NCBI GenBank assembly: GCA_030549495.1
Contig: JAUIRK010000305.1
Span: 248,001-312,000, forward strand
Direction of reading: 5' to 3'
Length of the DNA stretch: 64,000 nt
Source of the DNA: Nectonema munidae
Lineage: Eukaryota; Nematomorpha; Nectonematoida; Nectonematidae
In this document: positions 11,386-24,548 of the stretch, piece after piece
Numbering within the stretch: position 1 is the stretch's first letter
Layout: each line of letters opens with the position of its first letter
Position numbers and translations under genes: made by a program
Notes under the pieces: generated by a model
Database searches by the model: none
The model's input: the letters and a program-made list of their open reading frames with translations, nothing else
What the model was told of the DNA's origin: nothing

Positions 11386-13150
11386 TGAGTCCATTTGTTT
11401 GATAAACATAAAATTTAAAGCATTTTTTTCTAAATGTCATGATAATCCAATGTAAATTTAAATAATTTTTTTTGAAAATTAAATGACTTTCCTTATAATG
11501 CTAGCTAACTTGACAATTGATCAATCACCATATCTAGATATTAACAAATCATCTAAATGATTAGGCTTCTACTTCAAACCTCTCAAATTGATATCTTGAC
11601 ACATGAAGAATGTGATAAACCAGACAATGGATAGATGAATGAAATGTCTTTGCTGAGATCGAGTAAAAATTCAACAAAGAATTTTCTAGACCAATCACTT
11701 AATAGTTTACAAAGTGATAGTATTGACATACAATAGTATTGACAAAATTTTAAATGGAAGAAAAGAGGTTCAAGGAAAGCAAAATCGTTCATTGAACCAA
11801 GATATTTATAAGTTTCCAACTTGTAAAATAAATATCCCGAATTGTTACAATTAGGGGCAATTTACTTGTAAATGTTTTTCCAATGATATATTATCCTTGA
11901 TACAAGAGGAAAGTGAACGATATGCTCAACATTAATTTTAATTTTTTTTTGTAGTAAAATGTAAGAATTTGTTAAGCTTTTTGAATCTTTGTTTTTTTCT
12001 ATAGATAACATTAAGAATGGGGGGGAAGGATTTTAAAAATGGATAAATATTGAAATTACAAAATCAAAAATTGCTGATGTAAAATTTTTCTGTATGAAAG
12101 ATATAAATATTCTATTGATATAAAATTCGGATATTTTCTAAAATAACCCTTAATTTTTATATGTAAAACACTGATATACATTATTTTTTAAGAAGATTTT
12201 ATGCATAGATTGTTCCAATTTCCCCAATCGAGAACAGTAAGTTTGTAAAAAATGTTTAGTTAATATTAACATTTAACATTTTACCTATTATAATTTGGAC
12301 TTTGTGTGATAGCGAATTTTTATTTTTTACTAAATATCTTTTCAAAATTTATGTTTCCATTTGGGAACATTGGCACTTTATGTGCTCTTAGTGTAACTTA
12401 TTAGCAGTAAATATACACTTGAATCTTAACTCGATAGAAAATGAGGAAACAAGGATTATAAAGATATACAAAAGACCTAATTTTCGAGTACGTTATCCGA
12501 TTGACAGCTCGTGAGCTGAGACAAAATTTGTGACAAAAATTGCTTGCAAATCGATTTGTTCGTAAATCAAGGTGTTCGTACATTCAAATTGCACTGTGAA
12601 AGATGTTTATATATGTTATTCAAAAATTTTGGCCTAGAGTTTGATTGGCAGCTACTCATATATTTCAAAATTTTCATGCCGATATGTTTTGCCATTTACA
12701 AAACTTTCATTCCCAAGTCATTTATTTGACCACAAAATCTAAACCGAAAGATTTACAAACAAACACGAATAAAGATTAATAAAAGTAAGGGTGTGTATAA
12801 TGCATGATACAATCATGTTATACAGGAAGTACTTATTCTCAGAATATCATGTAAGAAAGTGTAGGGTTGTTTGAAGGTTTTTTATCAAAGCCTTTGGAGC
12901 TTGCTGTTTAAACATACAGAGGAGTGCATGGATTTATGGAAAAAAAGATAGAGTTAATGTGTGGCAAATAAGTGAATAGTAAAAATTGTAGATGATAACA
13001 ATACAGTGATAATGAAAAAAAACATAAAGAACAAAAGTTGTAAGTAGGAAATGAACACATCCTTGATGCAAACCCACTTTTATTTCAAATTTGTCAGAAA
13101 TAGAGTTATTAAAGTTCTAAAGCGACATGTTTGCTTTTCTCAACTTTTCA
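11386..13150. other. AT-rich DNA without a recognised gene
   Basis: Nothing coding was found. 12355-12395 contains TTTGGGAACATTGGCAC, which resembles one end of the TTAA MITE family. 12490-12530 (TCGTGAGCTGAG) recurs at 45918, suggesting a dispersed repeat. Confidence 0.4.
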
Positions 13151-13151
13151 T

Positions 13152-15094
13152 TTACACATTTTTTACTTGCGCTCGAGAAATTGAATCCAAAGCTTTTTTC
13201 ATGTCTATGAAGGCAAAATAAATAATTTGCCCATTTCTTGCTCTCTCTTCTATGAGCTGTCTATAAGTAATAAAAATCGCATCATTTGTACTTTTACCAG
13301 ACATAAAACCAAATTGCAGTTTACTTATTTTCATTTTTCTATTAAATCTATTCACTAAAACCCTTTCAACAATTATCATGTCATGTTCTAAAAGTTTTAT
13401 GGTTCTATAATTTAAACAATCAATAAAATAGATCCTATCTGGTATTTCAGAATCTTTTGCTTCACGATTCTGGAAAGGGTATCCCATCAAAAATATTTTT
13501 AACTAAGACTTTTAGAATGTCAGCTATCTCGCATTTAAATAATCTTAAGAGATGGCTGGAACCCATGTTAGCCCCGCCACATCAAATACCTATTTTACTT
13601 GATTTAAAATTTACTCGAAACTTTTTATAATTTAATTTTTTTGAGTGGGTTTTGCATCCAAGGGAAGAAATATCTCTCTTATCTGGACTGGTGAATCTTA
13701 GACCAAGAGCACTCTTAATTTGATTTTCATTCATTGGAATAATTCAAAGAAAAAAATTGGTAAATTGCAAAATTTATAAAAAATTATCGATTTAAAAACT
13801 TGGCCCTTATTTGGCCACCTCACTTTTGAAAATCTAGAACCGCTACTGGTCACAGCTTCACATGATTCCTCTCTTTCTTCATAAATTACAAAATCTTTCA
13901 ACTTATTTTCTCCGTTTAAAATATTTTATGCCTAACTTTTCCAGACAACTTATCAGCAACTTTGCTTGCCAACAAACCATCTTGATTTTTGATGCAAGGA
14001 ATTCCTATGATATCTTCATTCTCTCTCCTTTTCTGTTGGCTATTTTGAAAATTTCATTAATTTTCTTATTGTCGTTATCAGCTTTTAATTGCACAACTTT
14101 CTCTTTCTTATAACTTTTATTCATGGAATATTTGCTTCTCTATATATTCGCTTGGCTTCCTCTGCTTTACTTTTTTGATCATTTTTGAAAATTCCTTCCG
14201 TGTTTACCCTTATTTTTTCTTTAACCTATCTCTTCTAAAACTAAGCATTTTTTTTTTATCTTTTTGAGTTTGTCTTTACTTGTAACCTAGAACCTACTTA
14301 GCTGTTTTAACTAAATTTTCTTTAATTTTATGCAAATTGTTGACTCGATTTTCAAAAACACGGAATTTATTTACTTCACTGTTTTCAGTTCTCATAACCT
14401 CCTAATTCTCAATCTTTTCCTACTTCTAGTCATCTTATCTACGCATTTATTAAGGAAAATCAAATCTGCAATCTGTTCAGTTACACAGGATGGATTCGCC
14501 GGAAAAAGTTTTGGTATAACAAAGATTTTTTAAATTTTGTGGCATCATGATGTAATCAATCATATAAGTTTCTTTACCTGATCTGTATGCAATCTTGTGC
14601 TCTGTGCGTTTAATAAAATAAGTGTTAGTTATAAACTAATTCATACTCTCTGTAAAAATTTAATGTTTTTGCCTTCTTCACTAACCTTACTATAACGATA
14701 TCCCCAATGTACTTGTCTATAAGTGCTACTATTTTCTCCTACTTGGCCATTTAAATCTCCTAAGATAAATACATCTTTCTTTCCTATCACAAACTATTTT
14801 GTCCAACTTAAAATAAAATTCTTTTTTGATCTTTTTCTCATGACTTACTAATGGCGCGTAAACTGTTAAAAATGAGCATTCCTGATCATCATTTATACAA
14901 ATATGACTAAACCGATTCACATTGATTATATTTTACTAACCATATCTATCTTAGCCATTATTCCTACTCTTGCTGTTCCCTTGTCCATTACCTACCCAAA
15001 ATAACTTATATTTGGGAATACTTTTACACTAACTCTCGTAAACCTACTACATCAACTTTTTCTTCTGTTTTACAGACCGCGCAAAGAATATTAA
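13152..15094 (-). mobile_element. LINE (non-LTR retrotransposon), endonuclease and reverse transcriptase part
   Basis: The minus strand encodes, in order, an APE-type endonuclease and a reverse transcriptase. The endonuclease includes KVDVVGLRELV near 15045, YKLFWVGNGQG near 15000, FLTVYAPLVSHEKK near 14850 and a gap-rich tail with WGYRYSKVSEEGKN near 14700. The RT includes NYRTIKLLEHDMIIVERVL near 13420, LQFGFMSGKSTNDAIF near 13310 and YFAFIDMKKALDS near 13200. The RT stops just after its first catalytic block, so the 3' half is missing. Many stops are present. The endonuclease start is separated and lies at 17093-17350, because a piggyBac element landed between. Confidence 0.85.
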
Positions 15095-17088
15095 AATTTA
15101 GAGTTTAAATTTCCTATTTTATTTCTTTATTTAAGTTAATAAATGGAAAAAACGAAAAAATCCGTTGAGAATTATTAAATCCGTTTTTTTACTTTGAGTG
15201 GTAAAATTGGAAAATTTATTGAATATCAAAAAAAATTGTGATTATTGCAATTAATTAATTATATATACAAATATATTTATTCATATATTTAAATATTTAA
15301 TTTATCCAAATAACACTTATTTATCTTTTTGTGAAACTTTGAATTTCAAGTCCTGTGTAAACTTTTGTTGCATTTTTTGCAAAAAAGTCTTGTATTTTTT
15401 TGCATTCGACACAACTTTCTTGTGTTGTTATTTCTAATACATGATTGATTCCATCAAATCGTACACCTATTGCTGTTGAAGACGTAGGACCTCTAATCGT
15501 TTTCTTGGCTCCACAGAATTGATGAGACATCTACATATTTCTTTTCTGAAGTCAAGATGTGTAATGACTTCTATATTTTTTGATGAAACTTGTAATCCGC
15601 CACAACAGAAAGATTTACAATTTGGGAAAACAAATTCCACCACCACTTCTTTGATCGTAATCTAGGTTTTTCTGTGGCTTGCTTACATTCTGTCGCAAAT
15701 ATCAACACCACCCATCCCTTTATTGTAGATTTTCACAAGATAGGGTCGTTTTATTTGTCTCTTTTCCCCATTTTTACTCTTCTTTCAGTTATTTGGGTGG
15801 GAAAAACACCAAAGTAATTACTTGCAATGCTAACTGCACAATTATCATTCCAAATAGCACACAAGATTTTCCCATTTGATCTGTATTCAATTGAACCTCT
15901 TTTTGAAATCCTTTAATTGATGGTAGCGGGCATCCACCTGTTCGATTAGGGCGTATTGTGCCATATGCTCTGATGTTGCTTTCTGTTAATTCTTGTAAAA
16001 GTTTGTAACTTGTAAAAAAGTTGTCGAAAAAAACTAGATGCTTATTTTTTTGTGAAATTGGACTCAAAAGAGTATTTACCACATGGCTTCCTACTTTCTT
16101 CTTTCCACAATAAATATCAAAGTAATATGGGTTCGCGTCTTCAAAGGCTTTTTTTGATGAATTGACGAGTACTATGTAATTCTCGATAAGGTATCATAGA
16201 TTCATCGATGCTTAAATACCGATAGAAAAAGCCAAACTGTAACAAAAGAGGTAACATTTTTGCAACTTTAGAGCTTTCAAGTTTATTATTATCTGCAAGA
16301 TGTAAAAATTTCTTTATGCTCTTGAACATTTTTCTTGCCATAGTCTTTGAAAATATAGGAGCAGAAAGGTCCTCAGCAGTGCTCCAAATCATTCTCAGCA
16401 GGTAAACAATGATATCCGCTAGTGAGTGATAAACCCATAAATTTTTTCATTACTTTAACATCTGTTTGAAAAGAGCTATTATTTTGTCTCTTTTAGCGTA
16501 AAGATTAGTTTGTTGTACAATATGAGTAAACATTTCTTCTGTAAAAAAAAATAAAAAATTTCATACATAGATAAACTTTCATATTGAGATAAAAAATTTT
16601 CATTCTCAAGATTTTCTAAAAGACTCAGAGATGTCTGATTTTATCCATTTACCTTTGGAAATTGTTTCGTTAAAATCTAGGACTTTATAGTTTATTCTGT
16701 GTATCTCTAGTTCTCCAGCATTCTCATGAATTCCAAGAACCCAAAATATAAAGCTAGGATTCCAAAAATATAAAGATCTGATGCCAATTCATCAAAATTA
16801 AAAGATCCCTTTTATAAATTTTTAAATAAGAAAATTGAAAATTACAACTTAGAATTTTTTTAAATTTAATTCTGAAAGTTTTAATCAATTTATTAGATTT
16901 TTAAAACAATTTCTCCACTGATTTTTTTCCTGCACTTAGCTAAATTAAAATATTTTTTTTATAAAAATCTGTATAAATTATTTACTAAATAATAAATAAG
17001 ATAGCAGAAATTTTGATGAACATGCATGTTTAAAATTTTAACTTTTAAACTTGTTCCCATTTTATGAACGTTGGACTGTATAGGGTTA
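15095..17088 (-). mobile_element. piggyBac element inserted in the LINE
   Basis: TTAA flanks both sides (15091-15094, 17089-17092). On the minus strand the order is a terminal segment (CCCTATACAGTCCAACG near 17080), an N-terminal part related to 780-1030 (16760-16440), the helical part (IWSTAEDLSAPIFSKTM) and the catalytic core. The first Asp is in YLSIDESMIPYREL near 16200, and the second in LVFFDNFFTSYKLLQEL near 16030. A cysteine-containing C-terminus (SCVECKKIQDFF) lies near 15400. The frame has several breaks, so the transposase is dead. The left end lacks the expected CCC and may have decayed. Confidence 0.8.
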
Positions 17089-17092
17089 TTAA

Positions 17093-17350
17093 CATTTCAA
17101 CAAACTCAACCGTCTTTCCAACTAAACTTCCAGCATTCAATGTTCCAACTCTTCATTACTAAAAGCAATTTTTATCAGTATACTTTTTAGCGTAGGAAAA
17201 TGATGAAACCCGACCGTTACTTTTGGCTGTACAGCGCCAATCAGTGTTCTCTGTGTCCATAGATGTAAAAAAGTTTCGCAAAGGATGTTTACATTTTCGG
17301 TTGCCCTTCCTGACGCAATAACCCTCCTCCTTTTGCACTCTGGGCTTGAA
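17093..17350 (-). mobile_element. LINE 5' end, endonuclease start
   Basis: The minus strand reads a basic leader (VQKEEGYCVRKGNRKCKH) and then RVGTLNAGSLVGKTVEFVEM if small shifts are allowed. This matches the usual start of LINE endonucleases (TWNVGSLTGR...VDTL). The sequence stops exactly at TTAA and continues at 15094, showing that one LINE copy was cut by the piggyBac insertion. Confidence 0.7.
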
Positions 17351-17395
17351 ACCAGATGTTAGAGGAGTTAGAAAAAGTTGGATGAGTTTTATTCT

Positions 17396-18148
17396 GGTAA
17401 TGTTGCACTATCCGTGCATTGATGAAAAGCAATTTTAATTGGAAAGAAGTTGTCCAATGATATAATGCTTTCATATGTCAATCTTTTCTTGAATGCGATT
17501 ATAGTTTGAGTATCGCACTATACGTGCATTGTAGCAAATACAGTCTATGCCTGCCTCCATAATACGAGTATATCTACATGATACACATATAGTGCGATGT
17601 AACGTGTCTATGCATAATGCTGTGATGAAGAGATGATGAGCCGTATGAGACAGGGACGCTCTCTTATACTATATGGGTTACCAACACAAATCTTTTTAGA
17701 TTCATCATACACACTTGAGTTATAACAACAGTGAAGGAGAGGGGTATTTCACAAATGTTATTGCGTCTTGAAAATTCAATAACTCTTGATTAAAATTTCA
17801 GCACAAATTTAATATTGTCTTCCTCTTTTTAAATATCTCGTCCATGTTGCACTATGCCTGTATTGTCCATAATACTGGTCTTCAATTTGTATGTGTGTGT
17901 ATGTGTATAGTAGTGAAGAGAGAGAAACACAGACTGTGTTGCTCTATTTGGTAGGATGTGTATCATGTAGATATACTCGTAGTATGGAGGCAGGCATAGA
18001 CTGTATTTGCTACAATGCATGTATAGTGCGATACTCAAACTATAAGCGCATTCAAGAAAAGATTGACATATGAAAGCATTATATCATTGAACAACTTCTT
18101 TCCAATTAAAATTGCTTTTCATCAATGCACGGATAGTGCAACATTACC
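17396..18148. mobile_element. Foldback element with 193-bp inverted repeats
   Basis: The arms 17396-17588 and 17956-18148 are inverted copies of equal length with few mismatches. They begin GGTAATGTTGCACTATCCG. The 367-bp centre is non-coding. TTTATTCT lies directly outside both ends (17388-17395, 18149-18156), a perfect 8-bp target duplication. The word GCACTAT-CGTGCATTG recurs inside each arm and, changed, in the centre, like subterminal transposase sites. There is no coding capacity. The 8-bp duplication fits hAT or a related superfamily. Confidence 0.9.
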
Positions 18149-18156
18149 TTTATTCT

Positions 18157-20151
18157 TTTTATCATATATAAAAAGTAAGAGTAAAGAAGAAAACAAATTT
18201 TAAGCAGGTTTCAGATAATTCCTTGAAATACCAAACTTCTTCATTACTTTTTTGCTCTTTTTGTATTCAATGAATCATTCATGGTTATGAAATTAAAAGC
18301 AAATTTATCAGAGCTTCTTTCATCAAAAAATGGTGGCTTAAAGTATTAACATTTATTATTAAAAAAGGTACCAACAAAATAATCATTAAAAAGTTTTGAG
18401 ATAGAAAGCTTATCACTGAATTCTATGGCATGCATTATTTGTAATCAGTTGTTCTTTGTTGTTTTTGTTTCCAATTTATTTAATTTTACTCACTGTCATT
18501 ATTTTTTTACTGGTGATATAATCTTTTAAGTTTAATGTCTCATGTTTTGATCACATTTAACTTTTTTTTTACAAATTATTTTGGCATTTGGTTTATGAGT
18601 TACTTGGAGATGTTTAAGCTATAAGAGTTCATCACTACACCAAAGACCAAAACAAATTTTTGTTTATTTTGAGAAAAACATGATTCTCTTACTCGAAGTT
18701 TTTTCATATAAAAACTAAACTTCCATATAAAGACAAAACTTTCATATAAAGAAAAAGCTTTGTTTCGATTTGAGACATATTCCCATTTGTTTGAAAGGAA
18801 AGAAGATTGGTATATAAACCAGAAAAATGTAGCATTGAAGAAAACCATATTAATAATCAAATTTTAAAAGCACGAAATTGATCCAACAAAGTAGTATACT
18901 TGAACGTGAGTTTGGTGTAAGCCTTTGAAAGTCAAAACTTTCTTTGGAGAATGCAGGTTACTGTGCGTATCCAATTTAATGTCTTGTTAACAAAATTAAA
19001 ACCCTAAATTTGCTCAATATAGGGTTTTTCCTAAAAATTGAATTTTTTTTCATAGTGTGTACTAGTGTTCTTTTTTTGTACTACGAAAATAAAATACGTG
19101 AAAGATAGAATGAGAAAAATGTTGTCCATACTATCAAAACGCCCCTAGTTTATTTTTGGTCGCCAAAATGTTGATACAAAAGAAAAGAGTTCGACAATCT
19201 TGACGACAAAGGAAGATCAGCATCATTGAGATAATGACTAGATATGATGATGTCGAATTTTTTGTACAACGAGTCAAATATTTCCCAAAATTCACTTGCG
19301 AGTAAGCTTATAGAGAAAGAATAATGGTCATAGTTTCATTTTTTCCCCCTCCATTGACCACATCTACTTTGCTACTTGGGGTTTTAGATTTTCAAAAGAG
19401 AAAAATAAATTAAATGTTTGGGAGTTTTAGAAGTTTTTGTTGATATCTAAACAATTAGGATGTTTCCGAATACCTTCATATGCTAAACACAAAACAGAAT
19501 AAACACATTTTAGATTTTAAACAGTTGTTCTTAGCAATAAACTCTAAACATTTTAAAATGTGCTTTAATGCTAAGCACTTTCTTACATTGTAACTTTCTG
19601 TAAAAAGTGTTTAAGCATTAAACATATTTTAAACACAAAAAAAGCTATACCCCTGAAAATGCGTTCAATTTCTAAACGCGCTTTTTACAGTGATAGGAAG
19701 AGTAACTTTTGTAACAACGCGTTTATAGGATTCAGAGAATACTTCATTCAAAAATTCTTCAGAAAAATTGGAGTGTTTATACTTTCAGAGATTGATGCTA
19801 ACATCTCTGCAAAAGAAGACTCTATAATGAAAGTAAGTCGCCTATAAGAAACTCTTTATCATGTCTACCATATACTTTGCTGGCCGATACACATTGTGAA
19901 TCATTACATTTTTTTTATTCAATAAAGATATAGAGAGCACAAAAATGTTCAAAGCAATTATAAATATCATTTGATTTTCCGTACTTCCAAAAAAGTGGAA
20001 ATGAATAAAACTATCATTGATAATATTCTATAGCTCAGTTATGAATGAAAATCAAAAAGTTTTCTCTCAAAAATCTTTCGATATCCAATATACCCTAAAT
20101 TTAAGTTCCAAACTTCTTCATTAAAATATGTTTTTAACTTATATGTTCTAT
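18157..20151. other. AT-rich DNA, no gene recognised
   Basis: Only short open frames occur. 19480-19640 carries several related words (TTTTAAACAC, ACATTTTAAAATGTGC) in both orientations, suggesting a decayed inverted-repeat element. Confidence 0.4.
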
Positions 20152-20155
20152 TTAA

Positions 20156-20285
20156 CCCATTAAGTCCTAATGTTCCCATTTGGGAACATAAGTAATTTCA
20201 TCTTCGTCTGCTTTTTTCAATGACTTTGAATATAAATCGTCTGCGTTTTTTTAAATATCGTCTGATTTCTATGGTACTTAATGAG
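20156..20285. mobile_element. piggyBac-type MITE, copy 2
   Basis: A 130-bp element flanked by TTAA (20152-20155, 20286-20289). It starts CCCATTAAGTCCTAATG and ends GGTACTTAATGAG. The interior is almost the same as copies 1 and 3. The terminal change from ACGGCC to AAGTCC is mirrored on the other end, so the two ends changed together. Confidence 0.85.
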
Positions 20286-20289
20286 TTAA

Positions 20290-23200
20290 AGAGAGCTAAT
20301 TTTTAGGTGGGCTTCGTTTTTTCCATTACCAAACACGTTTTTGAGAAAATGAGAGCATACAAATCTGCTCGTTCAATATTTTTTTTGATCTCAAATATTT
20401 ATAGGGTGCATCATCTTTTACAACCTTTGTTTACTCTGGCGTAATTTTTGACATGTTAGCTACTATTCATTTTCTATAGAAGCTCCAAATACTGTGTCAT
20501 GGATGCAGCCACTATTTTTGCAAACACTTTATTCTTTTCAATGAATTAAGTTGTACACGTATTGTAAGAATATCCCGCTACTTTAATGATAAGAAATAAA
20601 ACAGGTAAAACTTTTTAGTTATTCCCATTTTCAATTATAAATATAAATAAGATTTTTTAACTGGTGAAACAATCAATTTTTTGAATAATGAGATTCATGT
20701 AGATTTCTTAGAGCTCTTTCTATAAATTCATTCACGTTATGCTTCTTCTGTATACGAGGAATTGACAATACACTGTTGTCTCTTTTAACCTTCCAACCTT
20801 GTACTCAGATAAATCACGCGGTTAATAATAATGACATTAAAGAGACATTTGAGTGATAATTTTATAATTAATATTCAATCTTCAATAATAATCATAATGA
20901 TTCAGAAAATTCTTATGGTAATAAATAAAATAATAGATTAGGATTTCATTGTTCGAGATAATTTAGTTATAATATTATCCCTATAGCTTAGAAAAGTGTT
21001 AAAAGGCATAATTTCCAAGCTTAATATTTAATACATAAATCAATAGCGACAAGCGAGAAGCAATGAAAGAAAGATAATAATACTAATCAAAAATAATATG
21101 GGAATGAGTTTAATGTTATTCTGAGATTTAATTTCATCTTTATCTTACTAAAGTCAAAATATTCGGCAAATGAATACTAGAATGCCAGCTAACTGTGCCA
21201 ATCATTGAAATTTTGTTAAATGGATCAACCTTAAAAAAAACTCTATGTAGGCTCTATAAGAAATAAAAATAAGGGTAAAATTTTTCAATTTCATTTTAAA
21301 TTAGTTCAAAAGATCTGAAAAAAAGATTAAATCGGCTCCAAATTTAATGTAATTTTTAGTTTTATACTGGAATATTTAAGAAGTTTGTTTATAAATTTTG
21401 GATGCTCTTGCACGTAATAAAATTTGCCGCTCTACATTATACAATTGTTTCAAAATTGCGATTTTATTATAACTAATATCAAAATGATTGGATGCTACAT
21501 CTTTCTTCATTTTTTATACGTGACTTTAAAAGAACGCTGTTTATCAAACAATATCGATATTTGAAGTAATGTCTATAACTTCAAAACTAATTCCTGAAAT
21601 TGTTGAATTCAGATCATTAAATCACCGTTTGAAGGAAAAAAAGAGCCAGTCAATGTGTTTGCTTATCTGATTAAAATGCTTAAACACAAAATTATTTCTA
21701 GGGGACTATGAAGGACATACTTTGACACAGAAGTATTTAGTTTCTTTCTCTATGCACAATGCTTTGTCGTCATTGTTAGGCTAATCTCATGAACTCGTAT
21801 ATATATTTACCTTCTTTGATAAACAAAATGCTTACTTTGTGGCATTGATTTTATGATAATGACTTTTTTGATGTGAAGTATATAAGTTATGAGATGTATT
21901 CAACATAATTTGTACATCTTTTTTAATTAAATATGATATATAAAATTTACTCAAAAAGTCTTCCATATTTCTATATGTATCATAATGGAAAATGAGTGCC
22001 AAATTTCGCCTTTGCATAAACCAAAAAGAAAGTAAAATGACTAATTATAAAATATTTTGACGTTTTTAAAATCATATTTTCCAATTTCATTCAAAGCATA
22101 TTTATCTTTATAAGGAACAATTCTAAATACGATTAAAAATCTAAAAATAAGATAAACAGAAAGGAAGACATCTTCAGAATGATTCCAAAAAATTTCAAAG
22201 GCATAAATGAAAGGATCATGAAAGAAGAGTTGCCAAAGGAAAAGATTAAGACAATCCAAGACACAAGTTTTTATACCCTTAAATTTGATACAGAATAAGA
22301 TCTTCACAGTCGGGGTAACCCAATTTGGGCTTTGCAAGGATGCATACAAGCGGAGAAATTACATTTGTAAACATTACCAATGCATTATGTCGTTTTGTGA
22401 TAGTTAATATATGTGATGATTTCGACTTTTGTTTGTGGTTTAAATTTTGAAGTAGGCTAAATTCCAAAACATGAAGTCGTGTAAACTGGATGCAAATTAT
22501 TTAGTGCTTTTAAAACCAACATTTATTTCTTATTGAATTTTGCTTTTAACACTAGAAAAGCCAGGCTTTTTATTTACTTATAAAAGCCAATCAGTCACAA
22601 AAGATCGATACAAAGTTTATAATAAAAAGATATAAAATTTAAAAAATTATATATACAGTTAGGCCGCTAAAATCAATACTTCGATTTTATCCTTCAACCT
22701 CACACATCCGTCAAATTTTTTTGAGAACAGATTTCCTTATGTCAGAAGTTTTTACTTTGATAATCCATCAGTCACTAAGATCTGTCATTTTATTCAGGAA
22801 CCGATTCTGATTGAAAAACGCGCCTTTATTACAAAAATGAATAATTGAAAAAATATAATTTATTAAAACTAATGAAAAAAATAAAACATAAAAATTTTTT
22901 TTGATAAGGGCAGAATTTATAAAAAAAAGTCTAAAAATTTTAAAATGTTATGTGTTATTTTAGTGAAAAAAAATTGAATCGAAATTTATCAGGGTTTAGA
23001 AAAGGCCCTTTAGCTAATCTAGAGATAAAATATAAAAAGTCATATATGTTTTTTCAAAAATTAAGATATATAATACTAGCCCACGTTGCTCATATTATAT
23101 GCATGCTACTCAAACTTCTTTGGTTCTGCTTTAAAAAGAACTGTACTTTATCATATATCCTGTCTGAAGGTATAAGTTCGAAAAACCGAAATAAACCGTA

Positions 23201-24409
23201 ATCATCTCAAAACTTTTGAAAATCTTAATTTTTTAAACAAAGTAAAAAGAATCTGTATCATTTCCACCGTTTAAATAATTTAAAAGGAAGCATGAATTTT
23301 TTTTTCATATTTCATTTCTTTTATATTTTTTTTATTTTTCATTGCAAATAGTTAAAAACTATGAAATACATTGCATAATTTTCACTTTGTTTTTAATAGA
23401 TTTGAAATGTTTTGAAAAAATTTCGCTAAATTTCGCTTTACCGGATATTTTAGTATATAGCTTATTAACATTATTCATTAACGTGAACTTTATGCCAGTG
23501 AAAAATCTAACTAATATTTTTAAAGTTATGTGTACTTTTCATCATATAATATCACTTTGCAAAATAATGTTTTTCAGTCCCAAAAAATACATATAAATGT
23601 GTGTGATTTGGAGAGATGGTATAAATTAACTATCAAATTAGAAAAAAAGTATAAAGCTACGTAAATAATTCAAATTAGTTAGAAAGTTAAACTAAAATAT
23701 AATAAGTTGTAAAACTTAGAAATATCATAGTCATTGCTTAATTTTTTTCCCAATTTGAAAGTTTTACTACGAATATTTTAATCCTCATGTCTTATCGAAT
23801 ATTGAAAAATATTTAAATGTTAAAGAATTCTATATCTCATTTATGTTTTCATGAAATGACTTATCGAAGAGGTGAAAAAAAGATTTTATGGAGATGAAGT
23901 GAAATTTTAGATTGAAGCGTTGTTATATAACAAAATTATTTAACTTCATTACTTCTTCAACAAAGTTTAATCGTTTTTAATTGGAGCAATTTGTTGAATT
24001 TGATTTGAATATTCAATTAGTAAAGAGAACTAAATTTTAACTGACCTAATTTGGTAGATTTAAATAACTTATTATCAGTGATCTTCTGGACAATATACTT
24101 AATTTTTGAAATGACGTGTTTCCGTATTTATTTCATATAAGAAAAAAATGAAAAATGACACCGTTGCAACATGAAGAACAATGCAGATGCAAGAAATACC
24201 ATTTTATGTTTTTGAGGAGATACAGCAGATTTCATCGACATAAGATGATTAATTAAATGATCATTGAATAAGATAATTCAATAATTATTTTTTTGATAAG
24301 AGGGATAACGACTTACTTTTCGAGCAGTTCTAGATAATAGACCTGACTTTAGATTGTTTATACTTGAATTATTATTTCAAATGAAGGGATTACCGCTTTT
24401 TAACGCATT
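20290..24409. other. AT-rich DNA, unidentified open frames at 22041-22467
   Basis: No family was recognised. Two overlapping minus-strand frames at 22041-22349 and 22279-22467 have less AT-biased codons than their surroundings. They predict hydrophobic stretches (LNLFLWQLFFHDPFIYAFEI, SVYLIFRFLIVFRIVPY). They could be one decayed membrane-protein gene with a frame change. I cannot name it. Confidence 0.25.
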
Positions 24410-24413
24410 TTAA

Positions 24414-24543
24414 CCCATTTACGACCAATGTTCCTATTTTGGAACATAAGTAATTTCATCTTCGTCTGCTTTTTTCAATGACTTTGAATATAAATCGTCT
24501 GCGTTTTTTTAGATATCGTCTGCTTTGCTTGGTCTTAAATGGG
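24414..24543. mobile_element. piggyBac-type MITE, copy 3
   Basis: A 130-bp element flanked by TTAA (24410-24413, 24544-24547), with ends CCCATTTACGACCAATG and the complement of CTTGGTCTTAAATGGG. It abuts the MULE fragment that starts at about 24549. Confidence 0.85.
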
Positions 24544-24548
24544 TTAAT

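Noticed and set aside
19659-19847. 62-codon open frame
   Set aside because: Short, no recognisable family, in AT-rich DNA beside a decayed repeat; treated as chance.
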